From positions 4,836,018-4,900,017 of the forward strand of contig OZ024789.1 of the NCBI GenBank assembly GCA_964017065.1: a stretch of DNA of 64,000 nt. The letters are read 5' to 3'. The notes under the pieces are model-generated. The model made no database searches and was not told where the DNA came from. It saw only the letters and a program-made list of their open reading frames with translations. This document shows positions 60,701 to 64,000 of this stretch, piece after piece. Source of the stretch: Haliclona indistincta. Taxonomy: Eukaryota > Porifera > Demospongiae > Haplosclerida > Chalinidae. Position 1 is the stretch's first letter; each line of letters starts with the position of its first letter. Position numbers and translations under genes: made by a program.

Positions 60701-60733
60701 GGAAGAGCTACTCGTGTGGTGGTTCTCCTCCAT
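50398..60733 (-). CDS. GPKOW: GPKOW (G-patch and KOW motif) splicing factor, 532 aa, 14 exons
   Basis: Exons, high to low: 60733-60591, 60494-60334, 59861-59725, 58823-58717, 58185-58047, 57911-57827, 57617-57556, 57406-57347, 54841-54763, 54225-54186, 53753-53453, 53137-53068, 53012-52927 and 50526-50398. They sum to 1599 nt in frame. The G-patch/Spp2 region is YLPIAEFGKAMLKGMGWRPG with RRPSGLGLGA. The first KOW is FYPGNFAKVVHGPHKSLCGK with IISVDEDTSRV. The second half has an Arg/Ser/Lys-rich linker, ILDVVSLDTCVCQTIDGKLL, DMLETVIPKPPSDQVMIVAG and, in the last exon, CRATVQMQLTKEVVTVDYDN. GPKOW (yeast Spp2) is a nuclear spliceosome protein that activates the DHX16/Prp2 helicase. The AATAAA signal overlaps the stop codon (50394-50399). 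Confidence 0.95.
50527..52926. other. GPKOW intron 13
   Basis: 2.4-kb intron. It contains an AG-rich microsatellite and, near 52690-52926, the part duplicated at 38522-38645, including the uninterrupted ACCTCAC target. An ORF at 50690-50902 (-) is not supported. Confidence 0.6.
51913..52036. repeat. (GA)n microsatellite
   Basis: About 120 bp of GA dinucleotides with a few CAGA interruptions, in GPKOW intron 13. It produces spurious Arg/Glu ORFs. Confidence 0.95.
53820..54178. repeat. Expanded (GT)n compound microsatellite
   Basis: About 360 bp of GT repeats with GCTGTGTG and GGTGTG variants, in GPKOW intron 10. The corresponding site in the duplicate (36118-36200) is an irregular tract of about 80 bp. 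The Thr-His and Cys-Val ORFs here are repeat artefacts. Confidence 0.95.
54848..54890. repeat. (GA)n polypyrimidine tract at the GPKOW exon 9 acceptor
   Basis: On the - strand this is a CT run directly before the ACAG acceptor of exon 9. The duplicate has a (TC)n run at 35289-35325 in the same place. Confidence 0.85.
56877..57045. mobile_element. 169-bp CAGTGGAACC MITE, TA target duplication
   Basis: Ends CAGTGGAACCCCTCTTAGAG and CCTTAGAGAGGCTCCACTG between TA dinucleotides; closely related to 46740-46896. It sits just outside the duplicated segment in GPKOW intron 8. Confidence 0.85.
57665..57805. repeat. (GA)n and (GTGA)n microsatellites
   Basis: 57665-57719 is GA; 57736-57805 is about 17 copies of TGAG. 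Both lie in the short GPKOW intron between exons 6 and 7, where on the - strand the TCAC repeat starts about 20 bp after the donor. Confidence 0.95.
58371..58425. repeat. 55-bp near-perfect hairpin
   Basis: GTCTCGCGAGCCAGACGTTG then GGGGAGA pairs with TCCCCCAACATCTGGCCCGC and GAGAC, with a loop of about 2-4 bases. It is a very short, probably mobile, foldback in GPKOW intron 4. Confidence 0.75.
58824..59724. other. GPKOW intron 3 with a foldback insert
   Basis: The intron contains inverted blocks AGGAGCATATAAGGGGAAGG (about 59224) and CTCCTTCCCCTTATACACTC (about 59492), marking an insert of about 300 bp. No exon is supported. Confidence 0.55.
59918..59985. repeat. (CTCA)n microsatellite
   Basis: About 16 copies of CTCA in the GPKOW intron between exons 2 and 3. 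A related (GTGA)n tract in the same intron family lies at 57736. Confidence 0.9.
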
Positions 60734-60844
60734 TTTGATTTTAACCCGCGTACATTTAGCCACGCCTTCGGGGCCACGCCTAGTTTGATTTTTCTCATCA
60801 TCTGTTGTCCTGTACTACTGTAAGCCCTTGAAACGTTCTCTATC
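60734..60844. promoter_or_regulatory. 111-bp bidirectional promoter between GPKOW and NLR
   Basis: The start codons of GPKOW (-, 60733) and the NLR gene (+, 60845) are only 111 bp apart, so transcription in both directions must start here or within coding sequence. It holds two direct GCCACGCC boxes (around 60759 and 60771), GC-rich sites of the type KLF/Sp factors bind. There is no TATA box in either direction. Confidence 0.6.
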
Positions 60845-63800
60845 ATGAGCACTAGTAGCAGTAAAGTAGCGGCTACCGAATCAGCTGCCAGCGCTATCAA
60901 GCAAAGTGAGTAAAAGCTAGACTTCAACTCGCCTGCATGCATGATCACTGAATTTTATAGGTGCCCCGCCTCCCACACTGTTTAAGCTCAAGACAATGAA
61001 AGGAGCTGATGGTAAACCTTTGAAGATAGTTCAAAAGATTGCTGCTCATGACTACACAACATTCGGTATGTGTCTCCTAAAAGATGAGAATGGAGAAGAG
61101 GTTGATCTCATTGAGAAGGACCATATCAGCAAAGGTGCTGAGAGTGTCACGAAGGAGATTCTTAAGAAATGGCTGACAAGTGATGCACCTACTCGTACAT
61201 ATCAACACTTGATAGAGTGTCTCAGACAGTCTGAACTGGGTGCACTTGCTGAGCTCATTGAAAACACTACAGTTGCACAAGGTATGTTTGCTATAATTGA
61301 TGTGCATTCCATTCACTTTACAATACAGATTTTCCAACCGCCTCACAAGCAACAGAAAAATTAACTGCTACACAAGATCGCTCTTCTGTACAACTGCCAG
61401 TGTCAACTGTCCTTCAAGCAACTACAGCACAAAATTATGTGTGCTTACCACCCTCGGATTCTTTAACAGCATCTCAAAGAACTGAACAAGAAATTCAAGA
61501 TACTATTTCTTTCAACTCTTATGCATCTTATCTCAGAGGATTATACACATCTATGTCACAGAGCAACACCTCCCAACATTGGTCCCACCTCCCACGATGT
61601 GAATTTGTTCAGTTAGCAATGATTGGTAATGGAAGGGAATTACGACGTGGAGACAGAGAGGAAGAAATGGTCAGACTGGCACAGCAAGGAAGAATAGAAA
61701 CTATTCAAAAATACAAGGAACCAATAGATCTTAACAACCTCTTTGCAGTGAATTCAATGCAGCCACTAGTTGTGCTACCACCCCCTGCTCCACCAAGAGT
61801 AATTCTCATTGAAGGAGCTCCAGGAGGAGGAAAGAGCACACTCGCTCTTTACATTTGTCATAGATGGGCTCGAGGTGATGTTAATTTTTCTTTGGGCAGA
61901 TTTGATCTTGTAGTTCTTGTTTACTTACGTGATCAGGTAGTTCAGAATGCTACTACCTTGGCTGATATTCTACCAGCCCGCCGCAATTTTGAACTGTCTC
62001 AAATTGTTGCTTCTCAAATACAAGATAGTGATGGACAGAATATTCTTTTCGTTTTTGATGGATGGGACGAATTTCCATCTCATCTACAGACTAATTCACT
62101 TGTATCAACAATAATTCGAGAACCACGCAAGCTCTATCTTCATCAAAGTACTGTTCTTATCACCTCTCGACCAGTGTCCTCAGGAAACCTGCTCCACATA
62201 GCTGATCGACGAGTGGAGATCCTGGGATTCACTCAACACCAGATTCGTGAGTACATTGAGAAAGCTTTGGATGGCAACAGCACTCGAATTCAGAAACTTA
62301 TCCAGCATCTTGAAGAGCACCCAGTTATAGAAGGTTACTGCTATGTACCTCTACATGTAGCAATACTGGTGCACATATTCCTGACAATGAAGGGAGCCCT
62401 ACCTACCACCCTCCATGAGCTTTTCTGTAATCTTGTACTCTGCAGCATAGCACGAGAACTAGAAACACATGAATCTGAAAATAGTACACCTGTCTCTTGC
62501 TCACTAGATGACCTTCCTGATGAACTCAAATCTAAACTGAATAATCTTAGTTTACTTGCATATGAGGGAGTGATGCTGGACAATGTAGTGTTTTATGAAA
62601 AGGATTTGAAACTAGTTGGCCTTCCAGCTGATTTACCATCTTTGGGCCTCCTCCAGGCTGTTGAGGGACTCACAATTCTCAGCAAAGCTCTCTCATACAA
62701 CTTTCTTCACCTATCAGTTCAAGAGCTCCTTGCTGCTTATCATATATCACACATAGATTCTAGCAAACAATTGGAAGTATTTGAACACATGTTTGGTAGT
62801 TCTCGGCTCCAAGCTGTGCTACATTATTACAGTGGCTTCACTAAACTTGCTAACCCAACAGTACGAGACTTTATATCTGAATACGCTCAACGACAGACTC
62901 ATCTTAAAGATCTTCTTCCTTTGTTGCACTGCTTTTATGAAGCACAAGAGCCATCTCTATGCAAGATAGTTGCCTTTCAATTTTGTCAAAGTATTAATAT
63001 CTCTGTTCACTTAAGTCCAATAGATTTCTTGGTTATTGGCTATGCGGTTGCTTCCTTGTCTTCTGATGTACAGATACATGTTCGGATGCAGGGTGAACTT
63101 GATCAACACAAGCTTAAGTTATTTCTAGTTGAACTCTCAAAGTTTACTATTAAAGAACCCACTAATGAAGCTTTACGAAGGACACTTCGATTGGATCTTT
63201 GTGAACAGTCTCTTTCTTATGAAAAGTTATCACTACTATCGTCTCACCTCAGTCAGTCGCCAATTATTACATGCCTTAGGATAAAACTTTGCCGATTTCG
63301 TGGCCTCATGCTGTTATGGGATGCTCTACAGACCAACTGTTCCCTCACTGAACTGCACATTACGCATGGGGTACAATTGGAGTGCATAGATTATAGTCGT
63401 GGTTGTGATTCAGCTCTCAAAAATATGCTCCAAGTTAACGAATCACTTTCTCACCTTGACTTTAGTAAGACTACCGGTTTTAGTAATGAAACTCGCTTCA
63501 TTTTTCTAGGTCTTCAGCACAATACCACACTAGTTCACCTAGATCTCAGTACCACAGGGCTTGTAGCTACAGAAGAGACTGCTCAGGCACTCACTACGAT
63601 GCTTCAAGTCAACAAGACACTTAAACATCTGGATCTATCATACAATCACCAATTTTCTGATTCAGGAGCTTGCAGTGTTTCTCAAGGCCTTCGACATAAT
63701 ACCACACTACTCGATTTAAACCTTAGTTTCTCAGGAATAACTGATGAAGGAGTAGAGTATATTGCAGAGGCCCTTGATTACAATTCTTCATTACAAAAAC

Positions 63801-63880
63801 TCAATGTCTCTCATAATGACATTAATTCCCACGCAGTCTTAGTTGCATTATTAAACCATACTAGTCGAGTAGTGTCTTGA
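60845..63880 (+). CDS. DEATH-NACHT-LRR receptor (NLR type), 977 aa, intact Walker A
   Basis: Exons 60845-60905, 60961-61281 and 61329-63880, with introns of 55 and 47 bp, join in phase. The short first exon (MSTSSSKVAATESAASAIKQ) has no myristoylation signal. Exon 2 is a Death-like domain (GAESVTKEILKKWLTSDAPT, QHLIECLRQSELGALAELIE). Exon 3 carries the NACHT ATPase: Walker A EGAPGGGKSTLAL (Lys near 296), Walker B ILFVFDGWDEFPS, sensor-like HQSTVLITSRPVSSG, then helical ARC2-like sequence (LPTTLHELFCNLVLCSIARE, LSYNFLHLSVQELLAAYHIS). The C-terminus has only a few LRRs (LKHLDLSYNHQFSDSGACSV), far fewer than its relative at 40232-44127, with which it shares most of the NACHT region. It would be a cytoplasmic sensor that oligomerises on ATP binding and recruits Death-domain partners. 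An ATTAAA signal lies at 63924-63929. Confidence 0.93.
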
Positions 63881-64000
63881 TCATGCACTGTCAAAAAATC
63901 AATATCAAAAATTCATTTGTGATATTAAAATAATTTTATTCTGATCTCGATTTTATTGAGTACTAGTGATTGGGTACTTTTACACTTTTGAACATGTAGT

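Overview
The window looks like nuclear DNA of an early-branching animal, most likely a demosponge. This is inference. The reasons are AT-rich DNA, many GT-AG introns of only about 45-60 bp, two DEATH-NACHT-LRR (NLR-type) immune receptor genes of the kind expanded in sponges, and very dense transposon debris. I see no tRNA, rRNA or CRISPR array.

Layout. 1-17174 holds the 3' exons of a HECT E3 ubiquitin ligase (+). Its introns, one of 7.9 kb, are filled with nested foldback elements, TIR elements and hairpin-tipped repeats. 18595-22010 is an intact seven-exon gene for a 1016-residue ZAD-like zinc finger/DUF6589 protein, probably transposon-derived. 22021-24400 carries two more hairpin-tipped repeats and a 149-bp-arm foldback. 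24462-34072 is a 9.6-kb P-element-like transposon with a 7-bp target duplication (one mismatch). It carries an unknown 418-residue gene and a full 869-residue transposase. A complete 4391-bp Mutator-like element (MULE) is nested inside it. The MULE has a 9-bp duplication and encodes a transposase with a SWIM finger and a CXXC (CpG-reading) zinc finger.

34073-38645 is an inverted duplicate of part of the GPKOW gene, now a pseudogene. A small relative of the P-like element sits in it, and a small TIR element sits inside that. 40232-44127 (-) is an NLR gene with a mutated Walker A lysine and a myristoylation-like N-terminus, followed by NLR relics at 44370-45605. 48819-50075 (-) is a Kruppel-like factor. 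50398-60733 (-) is the complete 14-exon GPKOW splicing-factor gene. Its start codon lies 111 bp from that of a second, divergently transcribed NLR gene (60845-63880, +) with an intact Walker A.

How the parts relate. The host genes are a ubiquitin ligase, a spliceosomal factor, a zinc-finger transcription factor and two NLR receptors. Almost everything else is mobile DNA. Several insertions can be proved here because an empty copy of the target exists elsewhere in the window. The order of events reads: GPKOW segment copied and inverted; P-like MITE inserted into the copy; TAGTCTAG element inserted into the MITE.
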